From: Fasciolopsis buskii
Lineage: Eukaryota > Platyhelminthes > Trematoda > Plagiorchiida > Fasciolidae
Length of the DNA: 64,000 nucleotides
Assembly: GCA_008360955.1 (NCBI GenBank)
Contig: LUCM01000220.1
Location: 16,999 to 80,998 of the forward strand
Direction: 5' to 3'
Part shown: one piece after another, positions 37,699 to 50,559 of the stretch
How the letters are laid out: every line of letters begins with the position of its first letter
Position numbering within the stretch: position 1 is the stretch's first letter
Translations under genes and position numbers: made by a program
Notes under the pieces: model-generated
The model's input: the letters and a program-made list of their open reading frames with translations, nothing else
What the model was told of the DNA's origin: nothing
Databases searched by the model: none

Positions 37699-40495
37699 GT
37701 GAGAATCAAACATGCGATGGCCTCCTTAAGTGCCTAGTATGCTGCACGAATCATTTCAACGTCCCAACCATCCACTTTTGTCATCCTGTTTGTTTAAGCA
37801 AAAATGTGCGATGAGCTTTAAGAAAAAAACCCTCAAATCTACTTCTTATTCTTTTTCATTCCTGTTCTATGATGAGTAGCTAATATAATACTGGCAATCA
37901 ATAACTTTTTATATTCTTTTCCTCATGGTCTACTCATTATTCTTCTGTGTGTGTCTCTAACAAAACAGCCGAAACAAGTGTAAAAGTAACTGAGCAGGAA
38001 AGCACCAAGTATACATAAATGATGAATAGCACTAACCTCTCGACACATCCTGTCTCCGTGTAGATTTTATCTCCTCAGTCACTCACAGGCTACTCAAAAT
38101 GACGGGGTCCCGGAAAGGTGTACCGTGACCTATAAATGGCAACTAAGACTAGTGTTATTGGTTTGAAATCATCTCTGGTTGGCTTGTTTTGAGCCCACCC
38201 AGCTGATACTAGAATACTTCGAACTTATGCCCAAGTATTCGGCCAAGTACAAGAAGTGTCACAAAAGACAAGTATTAAGACCTTTTGTGTGCTCATAACC
38301 ATAATAAGTTTCGCCCGGAATTCATTGGCAGGTACTAATTTAACTTGTTTATTGCTTCATTATTGAAAATGAATTTGGGACTCTTAAAACTTCACCATAT
38401 CAAATAAATTATTAGTACCGAGCGAATTACATCTCGCCACCTTGTTTCCTTTTCGCTATCATTTTGGTGGCACTAGATCCGTCTTCTAATTTATGCAAAA
38501 CAACTACACCTCTATGCATCGATCAAACCGTAAACATTAAAAACGGTTTTGAAAGATCAGACATTAGAGCTTCGGTGATCCAAAAAGCCAAGTAATTCAA
38601 AAGCAAGATTTAGAATGTCAAGCCCTCCTTATGTTATTGTATTCGAATGGCTTCTTTTTATTACCTAGTTTTCCTTTAGATAAACCAAATGATTCATCAT
38701 GCTTTATGTCTAACTAACTAGAAAAATGGAACTATTACCCATTTGTTGTGTCCTTATTGAGGATGGTCAGAATATATTTTGCATAAATCTAAGTATAGAT
38801 CATGTCACCGAATCCACGGTGAAGGATGACAACAGTGAGCAAGAGACCGAAAAAAGGAACAATATTCAAAGTTTATCACACATGCTAGTTCTTCACTTCT
38901 CCACGTCAACATCATCGGCTATCCATCGGAGTCCGTATTTCCTTCATGGGCTTGTTAGTGTTCGGTTTCCCAAACCGAAATACAGGGTTAGCCTACGAGA
39001 CTACAGCCCGAGCATTTAACCAAATTCTCCAACCCATAGAGGGGCGGGATGATTTAAGGTTCACGTAACCTGCTGGGGACTGGTGACTGCTTCCTCAGTT
39101 TGAACACCTTTCGGATGTGATAAAACATCCTGGGTGCTCGGTACCCTCATTGTCTCCGCTTTCCGGAACCATACGGCCATATGCTGTATAAGCCATTCAC
39201 GGTTGATTTGGAATCAGAGTTTAACCATCTTCATGAGCTGATTACCAAAGAGCAATCAACCCCGTGGAAGGCACCAGGCATCCACCTTCATTGTTCCATT
39301 TTCCTGGGAACACCGCCATGAGAAGGAGGTGCGTAGGAATTCTTCATTAGGAGCCATGTGAGGCACGCGGTCACCTGGGAGCATTTCGTGACACGTTTAG
39401 AGAAATTAGCCATCTAGAAGCCTAAAACAGCCATCTTTGACCACGCTGGGGCATTTGGATGCAAAAGTGTACACTCATTAGTTTCGAGTTGTAATGGGAA
39501 ACCGGGACGAGGCTCTGCGAGTTAAGCACAGTAGCAAGTGCAGTATGAGAGCAACCTTTCAACGTTTTAGCTGATTTCAGCTCCATCTGACTTATAACCT
39601 AAACGTCACAGAATCTCCGTGATCACACGCTGTTACCCACAGCGACTAGCTCATGCGACGACTAATTTGCCTTTTTTAAGATAATTACATTTAGAAGGGA
39701 TTCTCATATTTTACCGCTAACGTTAGTGGGGCAATTGCACGCCCATCAAAATGATAGACAAGATCAAAGTGCTTTTAGTAATTCATTGTCAGTTTCAAAT
39801 AATCCTTTTCTATTAGTCAGTACATTAAAACCATCTGGATCCCAGGACAGCGTTACCTATTGAGGAGGAGGACAGTGTACCGTTGCGAAAATGCGCCGGA
39901 TTTGTTTTCTACCATATAACGAAGTTAATTCTCCTCGTCTGAGTAGGCCTTGAATTCCAACCTCAAGTAAGCCACAAAATAAGCGTACCGTGGGAAAACG
40001 ATGAAGCTTTGAACACGACAACTGAAAGCCACTATATAAAACAAAGCAACTGGAATTTTTGTCTGTCAATTTCTGCTGTGATGCATAACTAACATCCAGT
40101 TCTTAGTCAGCGGGCTGTTTTACAGACAAAGTAACGATGTCGCTGTGGGATCAACAATAGGTCTGCGACTTGGTGAAACATTTCTTGCAAAACTAGAAAG
40201 AAAGAAACTAATCTCTTCTACTGGCTCTCCATGCCCTGGCGAAAGGCGTTCCTCGAGGTTGCCTTTGTTGAGCACATGTTGAGGGCACTAAAAGTGGAAA
40301 GAAACCGAGGAATTAGGGGGCCATTACTTTGGAAGCCCTGCAGTGATTTCGTTCTCGTTACTTTGTTGGAAATCCATTGTTACGCCAGACAGATGAGGAA
40401 AGATCATAAAACGAAAACGTTTTCAGTGATGACACTTCCGGCATCATTTAGAAATACACAGTGCTTTGTATAGTTTATTCGATTAAAAAATTTAG
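37699..40495. other. Intergenic or intronic stretch, no supportable gene
   Basis: A 97-codon frame at 38726-39019 (+) and a 70-codon frame at 39857-40069 (-) have no recognisable motif or good splice context. Nothing else was seen. Confidence 0.4.
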
Positions 40496-40729
40496 TTAAT
40501 TTTGTATTACGAGTGGCCGCTCATAACTTGGGTCAAAGCTTTTTTGGTGGAGAGAAGCTTTTCGATAAAACACTTTTGGATACTGTTCTTTGGCTTCTTT
40601 TCTCCCCAGTTGCGCTACATGAGAATCCATTTTTGGTATTTTGAGTGTTATATTATCTGACAATGGGTTTCCAAGTGCTTTCATTTCGCCGTACGGATTA
40701 TGTGCAATTGTACCAGTAAATGTGATTAG
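40496..40729 (-). CDS. Candidate terminal exon of an unrecognised minus-strand gene
   Basis: From a CAG at 40731-40730 the minus strand is open to TAA at 40496. The peptide includes ITFTGTIAHNPYGEMKALGN, IPKMDSHVAQLGRKEAKEQY and DPSYERPLVIQN at the C-terminus. Its Lys, Glu, Tyr and Pro-rich composition is coding-like. The acceptor has a weak pyrimidine tract, so the exact start is uncertain. It starts in phase 0 if 40729 is right. I recognise no family. Confidence 0.45.
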   Translation of the reverse strand, partial: LITFTGTIAHNPYGEMKALGNPLSDNITLKIPKMDSHVAQLGRKEAKEQYPKVFYRKASLHQKSFDPSYERPLVIQN

Positions 40730-41274
40730 CTGATAACTCCGTCAATCTGCCAGATGGTCCGGCACATGCTATTTTTCTATAAGTTCATGCGACCGTGTAA
40801 ATCACATGTTTATCTCATCAAGGGTATGTTCACGCCGGCCTCTCAAAGCAAACTTCAACTAGGTATGCCATTTTTTTGTCAGTGAGAACAAAGAATACAA
40901 AGAATACAAATAACCCAGTCAGTAGAACGAGACACCGGGCCGCCACTCCAGTGACTTCAGGGGCGCCACTCAAGAGGAATATTTTTCCAAAGAATCAGTA
41001 TGGCTGTAAGTGTAAAATTTATTTTACGTTAGTATTAGACTAGATTAAAGCGCATTTTAGTTTTCCTTTTACAATATATACCAAACTGTGAAGTCACTTA
41101 GATTGATAGTTTTCGCCCTAATTAGGATAACCAATGTGGACCACCCTGTTCCAGTGTATCTATGGCACGGGGTGCAGTTATATAGCAAATGCATTGTTTT
41201 TAATGGTCTGCGCGAATTTTGGCAAAAAAGTAAAAGACATGTGGTCTTTGATTTGACTTATTAGGATGATGAGC

Positions 41275-41484
41275 CTAATCTGAGTTTTGCAGCGTTCTCC
41301 AAATAATTTTGCAGTACGGAAAGTGGGCCTCAATGAACCCGATCATCTGTGAATGACTCTCGAAAGCACGTAACTCCAAGGGCAGTGCTTCGATGTCGTG
41401 TGAATGAGCAAAACTCTGTACATTGTGAAGTACCAATCTTCGAATGGGTTGCATAAGTGACCTAAAATATACAAAGCAGAAAAT
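41275..41484 (-). CDS. Candidate terminal exon with TAG stop, unrecognised gene
   Basis: The acceptor GGGTTCGCTTTAG gives a phase-0 start with IFCFVYFRSLMQPIRRLVLH. A second acceptor (TATATTTTAG, start 41461) would enter the same frame with one base. The frame continues through DIEALPLELRAFESHSQMIG and FIEAHFPYCKIIWRTLQNSD to TAG at 41275. The amphipathic, Leu/His/Glu-rich composition looks like a real helical protein. I do not recognise the family. It lies on the same strand as, and next to, the exon at 41730-41823. Confidence 0.45.
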   Translation of the reverse strand: MFCFVYFRSLMQPIRRLVLHNVQSFAHSHDIEALPLELRAFESHSQMIGFIEAHFPYCKIIWRTLQNSD

Positions 41485-41729
41485 CTAAAGCGAACCCATC
41501 GGCTCAGGCTTCCAAGCCCACTGGGTGTACCAGCAAGCATCAACATTCACACGACCCATTTTTATCAATTAAAAGTGAAATAAATCCGGAATTTCTTAAT
41601 GGCCAAGATTTTAAGTCCGCACTGAATCGGAGTGGTTTGTTTAACACATGCGTCGTGACCATTTGTTTTAATAAATCAAGGGTTGCTTCAAGCCAGACTT
41701 TTCTTTCGTTTGGTCTGCAGATTACTTGC

Positions 41730-41823
41730 CTGAACTCTACTTAAATCAATGTCATTTACCAAGTGAGATCGCACAAAGTTGCTCGCAAGTTCTCTTATCA
41801 CCTGATAGAATGCTTCTATAAAT
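41730..41823 (-). CDS. Candidate internal exon, possibly with a GC-AG intron
   Basis: After the acceptor TTTTTCTGGCTTCGCCTTAG, one base completes a codon and the frame reads FIEAFYQVIRELASNFVRSH followed by LVNDIDLSRVQ. It then meets CAG before GCAAGT, a classic GC-type donor in phase 0. An alternative GT donor (TTG before GTAAAT at 41760) is also phase 0. Both are compatible with the downstream exons at 41484 and 40729. The upstream partner was not found. Confidence 0.4.
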
Positions 41824-42003
41824 CTAAGGCGAAGCCAGAAAAATCCAAGTCTTCATTCTGGAGAGCTTTGAATTATTACCATCGGATATAATGGACCTAG
41901 TCGGTTATCTCGGAAAACGGAAACTCTCAGTTCTTCGAATTTAGTGCATTTATTAAGTAGAAAAACCTAACAACTTTCCTTATATTGAATCTGTGACTCG
42001 TAG

Positions 42004-42060
42004 GTGCACCGAAGAAAAAGAAACATACAGGCAATATTTCTGGTCCAAAGCTGGAAAAAG
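42004..42060 (+). CDS. Possible small plus-strand exon (low confidence)
   Basis: GACTCGTAG and AAAAAG before GTAGCC bracket 57 nt. One frame reads APKKKKHTGNISGPKLEK, a basic, coding-like peptide. The opposite strand is also open over the same interval, so strand and reality are uncertain. Confidence 0.18.
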
Positions 42061-42224
42061 GTAGCCGATATGCATCATGGTCATTAACGACAGTCCTAGA
42101 ACACATTTCCAACCTTTCTAACTTGGCATCTCAACGACAAAATTAACACGCCATAGAAGTATCCCAATTTCAATGTTGCATAAAGCTGTCTCAAAATTTA
42201 CGGGGCTCCAGAAAAGCAATCCAT

Positions 42225-43383
42225 TGCTATATATATATATATGTATATATGCAATACACCGGCTTATGTATATATATGTACATATATATTATACATCGAC
42301 ATGAAAACAAGCACAATACCAACACAACAACATGTAAGTAGAACTGCAATGAAGGTAGAAAAACAAGGGAAGAATAACAAACCGTAACAAGACAACCGTT
42401 CCTTTGTGTGTAATTTAACACTACACATTTCTGTGATCTTTTGGTCATTTTCGAAATATTTTAAGGGGGGATGAGTTCTACAAACAGGCCATTCAACATT
42501 CGAGCCACTGAATTTGGTTCTGAGTCTTATATCTCAGCGTCTCCAAATAAGAACAATCTTTTGATCGTAAACCTTGCCTTGAGAAAGGCTACCTACGATA
42601 GTCGAAACGTTGGCGCATTACATCACCAACAACGCTCTGTCAATGATATTATATCAGTCACAGTATAAACAGCAGTCTTCATCTGTTGGGCCTCAACCAG
42701 GAAAGCAGGAAGCAATAACCGAGGCCAAAGCCGAAGCCAAATTCAGCATACCTCTACGTCAAGTCATAGCCTGACCGCCACGTTTCTTCTTCCAGCATTG
42801 TCCTGCAATTTCAAAAAGACCACGACAAGGTTGACAATGTGCAGGCACACACAATACGTGTCCAAGCCACGGGAGGTGACGTAGAGCGGTTATACCAGTC
42901 AGAAGAGGACTGTCTGCACCCAACACACGACGAGGCACTTCATCGTTACTTCTCCATGATCCCACCAGACAAGAGCAATGCTTCGGAGATATCGGTCACC
43001 AAAACAGAAAGTCGCCGGGCATCCTCAACGCGGATGGGTCAAGTCTTGCAACCATAAATAACACTCAAACTGTGGCATTGTTCACCCTACCCTTAAAGGA
43101 TAGCCGGGTGTCATGGAGAGGCCACAAATGTCGCAGATTCGCGAAGGCTACTCTGGCATTCACAATCCATGACGTGTCTTCTCAACACCCCAGCTAAGTG
43201 TGATCACGCTTCCGAGGTACTCGAAGCTGTTGACTAATTCCAAATGATTACCACAAAGGATGAGTGCGAGCATGCTCTCGTGCCAGACTCCTATATGTGT
43301 ATTCGGTGTTGACTTTGCAAAACACATAATGTATCCAGAGATCTTAATCTCCAACCGGTCCACAGCGCATTGAGTTACCTGTC
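42225..43383 (-). mobile_element. 5'-truncated inverted copy of the LINE at 26.9-30.2 kb
   Basis: Reading the minus strand from about 43383, the sequence follows the other copy closely: ACAGGTAACTCAATGCGC, then the RT thumb (NSFEYLGSVITL) and LPWLGHVLCVPAHCQPCRGL. The 3' UTR and an AT-rich tail with GTATATATGTACATATATAT follow. Similarity to the plus-strand copy starts abruptly near 29045 there and 43383 here, as expected for incomplete reverse transcription. The two copies form an inverted repeat about 12 kb apart. Confidence 0.8.
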
Positions 43384-45694
43384 TACGCCGTTGTGATTGG
43401 TAAAAGGTATCCTCATATAAAACGCATTCTGCTTCCAGAATGCTTTAAAACTTCCTAATTTTGCCAGTGTCAGCCGGAAATGTCAACCAAAAATACAGCG
43501 GTCACTTCAAGGCCGAGGACCGACAGGCGCACTTGACTGTGTCTAAAGAATGAAGAATTAATGATAAAAATAAGCATCTAGAAGTGTTTAACAATTCTGT
43601 GCCACACAATTACTTCACTGATGAGAAATGCATTACTTGCCATGTTTATATCGGATAAATGTAACAAGCATATATGTTTACCAGGCGTTTTGAACTTTCT
43701 AATTGCAAAATCATGCTTTACGAATGAACTGGCTTGAAGCCGAAACTTGATTTTGTCGAGGAGAAATAAGGTGGAGTAGTTAGATCCGGTTATTTGTGTA
43801 GTTGTACTTCACTCGGTAACTGCATATTGGATGAAGTGATTTTACGTATATAGAAGGCCCGATCGGCCCACTAAATTGATTCATGTTATTTCATCTGAAT
43901 TCGATGGAGATTTTCTGTCGATAACAGAAAGCTAACTCGAATTTTACTTAGTGCTGACAGTTATTCAGCTTGTTCACTAGGAAATCGCAATAAAAATGGA
44001 TGGCACTTTCTTTACTTCAGGGTCGGTTTCCGTATAACAAATACGACAGCAAACATTAAAAAGGAAATTAACGCAAACTCGAAATTTTTGTTTTTGCGAA
44101 AAATTAGGAAATCATTCCAGGAGTTGGGATGATATGTTATCCGTTTAACGTTAGTAGTTAGTGTTACTAGTGCCATAGATGCGCATTTTATGCAGCAGTT
44201 TCTGCAACCCACTTTGAATAAGGGTGTTAAGTGCGATGCAGGAGTGCGAAAAAATAAAGGTGCATTAATGCACCGAATTCTGTCGGGCTCAGCTTTCAGT
44301 CATTTTTCGATTTCAAAATTTATCACCAATAGACTGTTGAAAGGACAGCCAAATGACTGCCAACGGGTGTCAAAGGTCCGTCAAAGGACTGCCATGATGT
44401 TTGGCAACTCAGTACATAAATGTGATAAATCAGGCAATGAAGAGTAAAGGTATTCAGAAAATAGGTCGCTAAAAAGCTCGGGCGTGTCCGTCCAACACCT
44501 TAATGTAGCGACTTAATTTCGTGCCTCCGCGGTAAACCTGTCAACATCTCATAACACCCTGAATGTGATTAGTACTCAGTCACTCGGAAGGAAATACAGC
44601 TGGATGAACTACCGACGAAAATCCTGACCTCCGACAGCTCCCGGCGGATGGTATGGGGTAACTGGATTGCGCATTCTGTACCAGCTGTATCGTAATTTTC
44701 TGTTCGTCTGTTGCATTCAGTTCATTTTTATTAACACCAGTCATCAGAAGGGTTCGTTAGTTTTTATTCTGTTTGACCGCAACTTTCTTAATGGCCAGTG
44801 GAATATTGAGTACTTACATTTTAACAGGCGACGTTTACAGCTTTAAATAGGAACTGAAAAGCTGCATTTCATATTTCCTAATCTAACCATAAGTACTGGT
44901 ACTTGGCTTAACCGATCAATAGAAAAACCTGTGAGATATGATCCACGCAGTAATCAAAAGTTAGCAGGTTGCACGGTGTAACCAATCCCAGAGAGCCAAT
45001 TTACATGCATCTCCAAGCTTCGTTGAGTACAAGTTGTACGCGTTAGGGAGGATTACTGATGCGCCGTGATCACATCCAGACAACCGAAATGAACGTGTCT
45101 GCAATGGGGACTTAGATGTAAGCATTTAAAGGTGGAGATGTTGTTTGGATCGAGAATAGACAGATCTAGACGTGACCATCTAACCCGTCTGAGGATCGGT
45201 CTGGCGTGGCATCCGATGTCCGATAGCTGGTTGAGATCGCTAGACGCTAATGGTATTGTCTAGGTGACAGTTCCCTTAGCCTTACTGGGACGAGAATGCT
45301 TCGTAAAGGGCGATTCTATATCCACGCACCAAGAATACTACCGAGAAATAAATTGTTCTTAACCAGAAGGTCATCAAGCATACTATCACTATTCTGGTTA
45401 ACAGCCCTCTTACTGCTCACCAGTGCTAAAACGTAGCCACAACGCTCGATTAAGTCGGCCCTCCCGAAGTACCCAAATGAGACGATGGCTTCGGTGGATG
45501 GAGCAGAATGTTCTCTCTATAGATGCCTACAGATTACGAGTTACAGCTAGTGGGAAGCATACAAAAGAATTTAGCTGAGAACCTTTAGCATCCTCCACAA
45601 ACGCTGAACAGGAAGCTGCTACGTTAAGTCCAACAGCAAATGGTAAGTTAGCTTTCTCCTTCTTTATGACACCGTTGATCTAGATTATTGTATA
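43384..45694. other. Region with no recognised feature
   Basis: Short open frames at 44012-44212 (-) and 44190-44447 (+) have no recognisable motif. DNA at 45470-45640 could be a 5' extension of the transposase relic (RWMEQNVLSIDAYRLRV) but this is only a weak impression. Confidence 0.4.
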
Positions 45695-46975
45695 ATGGAA
45701 GTACTGCGTACCACTTGTGCAAGATTCCTTGCGCCTGTGGCGTGCACCAGTTACGTTTTAAGTAATCTACGTGGCACTTTTCCAAGTATTCCGACTGACT
45801 TCAGGCAACTGAGAATGACACTAGTAAAGAAGGTTTCACCCGGCTGCTACTGTCACATCGGAATCCAAGCTGGGCTGTGCAAGCTACGGATGAATCCGTA
45901 AGTGAACAACGCCACCGTCATTGAACTTTAGCTGCACATAGACGGACCTCACCCTTTCGGCTAATCCACTACGCAACAATGGACCATCTTTCCCAAGGCA
46001 GTACGTCCGGCGACATCAACGCCCATCCTCGTAAGTGTGTATCCAAGTCGGAAACAACCCGCGGACGTGCGTGAATTCCTGGGGTACATGAATAAAGAAC
46101 TCGCAAAATTACAAAAAGAGGGATTTCAATCCGACATTTCACAAAGTCTTAAACAAATTCAGCTAAAGGCAGTTATCCGTGACCATCCTGGTCGATTCTT
46201 CGTCGAAATGAAGAAGTCATACTCCGGTTACCATAGCTGCGACAAGTGTACACAGCATGGCAGTTACCACAAACATGAGGTAACATTTCCCTCGGTAAGC
46301 AGCCCCTTGTTGGCAAACACAACTTTCCGACGCAATCGGCAACTTATGCCCCCCTTCGAACATCTGGATGCCGACATGGTGGCAGACTTCCCAATAGATT
46401 GCGTGCACTGTTTATACTTAGTTGTAGTCAGAAGATTAGTTTTCCTGTGGACTGATCCATCAGTTGCCAAGGAATTACGGTTCAATTCGCAGTTATAAAT
46501 AATCTCACCGAACAATTATAATTACAGATACTAAGTGAATTCCGCCGAAAATTCCATGGGTGGCACGAATACCGCTCATAAAAGGCATTGGAATTTGGAC
46601 AATTTTTAAGGTACTTCGGTTTAGTTTTTTTAAAGATAGGATTCCCGATCATATTTACGTCCATGTTCCACACTTACAACTAGCAACTTATTTTTTATCC
46701 CGTGCATCTGACAGGTTTACTGTAAACTCGGGTGCATATATGTTACTTTATTTTGTACGTTTTCATAAGTTATTGTACGGGCTAGAGGAAATGTCAATGA
46801 ATGTACATTGACTAATTTATTTAGGCGATGATGTAAAAAGTCATGGTTCTTTAGACACTTTCAGTGGTTTTCCCTTTGAGTTTAATTTATTTAAAATCAA
46901 GTCAATGATAAACATATAGCGTCACAGTTAGTGCGGCTTTTCAGCGAGACAAAAAGTTCAAGTATCTGGCTGGAC
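45695..46975 (+). pseudogene. EnSpm/CACTA-like transposase-derived sequence, frameshifted
   Basis: Pieces in several plus-strand frames follow the order of an invertebrate transposase family. Part one has IPTDFRQLRMTLVKKVSPGC and YCHIGIQAGLCKL. After two stops, LHIDGPHPFG and ILVSVYPSRKQPADVREFLG follow, then YHSCDKCTQHGSYH (a CxxC pair). VADFPIDCVHCLYLVVVRRL comes next, then IPDHIYVHVPHLQLATYFLS and KLLYGLEEMSMNVH. Last come DDVKSHGSLDTFSGFPFEFN and QLVRLFSE. At least two stops and two frame changes break it. The family assignment is from memory, and Kolobok- or PIF-like alternatives were considered. No terminal inverted repeats were found. Confidence 0.65.
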
Positions 46976-49900
46976 AGTTGCGCATAGCCCTCGATTGTAC
47001 GTGAAGGTAAGTTAGTCAATAATGGCTACACCATAAGTACAAGTTTTCCAAATGATGTTGTATTCGTAAACAGAATACAAGGAATAGAAACATACATAGA
47101 ACATGATGAAATAGCTATTAGTAAGACAGGAATTTCTCGTTTTAACTATATTGCTAACGTGTTTGGTAGTCTCCTGTCTTTAACACAACTGAATATATTT
47201 CGCTCAGAACATTTTGTTTATTGCAGTCCGGAGGAAATCGATTGCTAATATGTTGGTCTCACTTATGGTGATGGTCAGTGCATTATTCCACTCTCGAATT
47301 CCCTATCCATTTCACCACTGTGATCATTTTATCCCGTTGCAATAAATATACCGAAGACAAAAATTTGTTCTCAGTATAAAATTGTCAACGGTTATTTATG
47401 AGTCCCGTCTGTTAGATGACCAGTGGCTTTCAGTTCTTTGCAGTCATCATCCTATTGGCTGGTGAAAACAAGCACATATGCTTAATAAGCAAGTTGTGGC
47501 TTACATCGGATGAGACTGCAGCTTACGTATCAAACGTCCACGGAGCACGGTTCCACCAAATGGTGAGAACTTATGAACCCATTCCGCCACATACTCCTAT
47601 GTAGCCAATAAAATTGCACAAGTAAGTCGTCATTTTGTATGTAAATCATTTCCAAGATTTATACGACGAGGACTGGCGCATTTAAAAGCAGGCCGAGGAT
47701 GACCCATTCCCTTTGAATGATGGGGCAGTTACAACAGGACTTCCTGTCAAAAGAATACCGTAAGCCGTTTTCAGACTAATGATAATGCAACCAGGAAACG
47801 AAAGATAAACTTCCCTTTACAAGACGACTCACCATCTAGTGGTGCGGTTTATTGTATTTGCATTAGGTTTACAATAATAGTTTCGGCTGACACAAAAGTA
47901 TCAGTTCCATTGCAAGATTAAACGAATGACCCGGACATTACTCGGCGTAAGTGGCATTTACATATAAAAATTTATTTCAAATAGCCACACCAAAATCACC
48001 TACCATCGTAGACGCATCACATTTTTACGAACTTGGATTGAGACACCCTCTAGGGCTGCTACACTCCTGAACATCATATTAAGTGATATCTATGTCCTGT
48101 GCCTCAATTTCTTCTTCCACTTGCATCTAGCTTTTGATCTGCAAACAAACCCAAGACGTCTAGAATCTCGGCAGATGTGGGCGGGCCATGGGAAAATCAA
48201 CGTACGTTGTACCCACTACGTCATCGTTCAGACATCTTTAATATCAGAAAAGACCGACTTTGTGTACTCGAATACGATGCGTTAGTTGAGCACATTGAAG
48301 CAGCAGCTGGAGCGTTTAGAGTACCTCGTTTGCTATGAAAAACTGCTGACAATTTTTCCGTTGTCAACAGTGCAAGCTCTGAGGTAACTGGATTTGACAG
48401 TTCTACATAATGAAAATTGCCAGCAGCCGGTAAGCACTGTTTTGCCATTATAAAATATAGGATTTCATCTTTATGGCTGCCTACGGTGACACTGCTCTTC
48501 GCTATGTACGGCAAGTGATGACTAGATTACTAGCTAGAGACATAACCCGTGGGGTAAACTGCTCTGGAGCACACAACAAAATGGCGTTCAAAAAACAAAA
48601 GTGAAGCAGATGATCGTTGGTAAGCCCTTATTGTCTAATCAAAACTAACAAAAAGTGTAGACACAGTGCTGCGGCAGTAACACTTCAAAAATGCTACTGC
48701 GTCAGCCGTAGAAGAGGCTATGGTCGCGTGGCTGCAAGACACGAAAAGAAACATTCGGAGATCGTCTGCACCGGTAATCCACATTGCCCATACAAGCGGA
48801 GCGTAACCTTGTTACAGGATGCCAGATGAAACAAAGAATGTGGGTTTGAACACCGCTGAGCAGCAACAGGAAACTTGATGTAGCTCAGTCACGGCTGTTT
48901 AAAAACAAAATTTCCGTCATACCATTTACCTTCCTTCTGCAAACTTGTTTCCGTTAGGACACTTGCAAATCTACCCTGGGCAAGTGATTGTTGGTTTGGT
49001 TCCACACGTCGCCATTCGTTTAAGAATGCAGAAGAGATTTTCTCGCTACACCGATATAGTCTTGTAATTGCATCTCACCTCAATAAATTGTTCCTGTTAT
49101 TTCAGTAGGTAATGCGTAAGTATTTACTACGCCCTAAAAACGGCAGCAATGTGCTTTCATCTTGTTCGACTGCATGCGGAAAACACGGATTTTGTACATT
49201 TCACAGACTAACTGCAAATAAAGTTATTCATTATTATGTGCTTCTTCTTTTGGCCTCTAAATGAGGTTAGACGGCTGGCAGCTGGGTATAACCGATAATA
49301 AACGTGTAACTGCACATGCAGTCCCCCATTTCGGTAGGTTCAGTAATCAGGTGGGATTGACTGGCCTATCTGTTGCGTTCTCATTGGCTATCCTTTCAAG
49401 ATAACCGTGATGTCATGGCAAGCAAAGTCGCTTCCGCATGGTATACCCCTATAAAACCTCCCCATGGTTATCCACCGTTCTACGATATTTCGCTCTGATT
49501 GGATGAAAACTTCTGTGCGAAATGTCAATTCTCCTTGACCAAAACCACATTTTGCACAGATTTCTGCTGGACAAACACGCCGAAGTGGCATACTGGTAAC
49601 AGTCCGGGAAAAATCTGGTAAAAGTCCGGTGAATCCGGACAATGCATACGGAAGAAGTCCGAAAATGGTGCCGGTACTAGTCCAAACCGGATGGACACGA
49701 GATGGGCACCTGAAAATCGGCAAGCCTTTTAGTAGATAAACGGGAAGGTGGAAAACGAGACAAAAGATATCTTTGTCCCCTTTTCCCGTTCACAGCCGTT
49801 TAAAATATCCGATCTCTCACAGTGAACTGCTATTTTTTTAACTTATAACTATACCCAAATATTATACCACAGTATATTGTCCGGGCCCCGTATACCCCAA

Positions 49901-50559
49901 TTATAGTTTTTCACCTTAGCACCAATTCGGAAAATGACCATGGTCACTTTCGGTGTCGTCCATGGACGGCAGCTATAGGTGCATGCATGCGATTGACTTT
50001 GAATGCTTCAAAGGATCCACCCCATTCAGTTTCCTGTGGACTGAGTTCAGTCCCAGAGTAGCAATAACGGCCCCGAGATCTAATGCAAAAAACACAGATT
50101 TAACCAAATCCTTTTGGGTTTCTCATACGATCAGACTTCAGTGCACAGTCCCCTATAGTATTTTAGTGAACTGTAGTTCGTTAACTAAACTTGGTGTGCC
50201 GCCAACGGGACGGTGCGCTTCTTTGGGGATCTTACACGTCAAAATTTGAACGGACAACCTGAAAGAAAAACCAGAGTGAGCCAAAACCCAGTGAAAAACT
50301 AGCTGGCATCAACACGCGCACAACTTCATTCAAAATGACTGTCCAAAACTTCTCAGTCGCAGTGACTGTGGCGGCCTACAGGCAACGAACTGCATACCAA
50401 ACATTCAATTTCGCTCGCGTTGCCATAGATCAGGACAAACTTGCGTTCGTTTCACTTCAGTGCGCACGCAACAGAGGCCGACCAAAGCCAAAAGAAGAAT
50501 CCATCGTCCTATCGATGGCATACACAGAAATTGTAGCGAAAAATGAATTTGACTGCTCG
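46976..50559. other. Region with no recognised gene
   Basis: Several open frames of 60-111 codons (for example 48221-48514 and 49388-49723 on minus, 49953-50249 on plus) show no domain or paired splice sites. A small local repetition of GTCCGG-like words occurs at 49600-49640. Nothing else was seen. Confidence 0.4.

Noticed and set aside
46217..46515. Minus-strand frames over the transposase relic
   Set aside because: They are antisense shadows. The plus-strand reading matches the transposase pattern across several frames.
49388..49723. The 111-codon minus-strand frame
   Set aside because: No domain was recognised and the sequence has local GTCCGG-like repetition that can keep frames open by chance.
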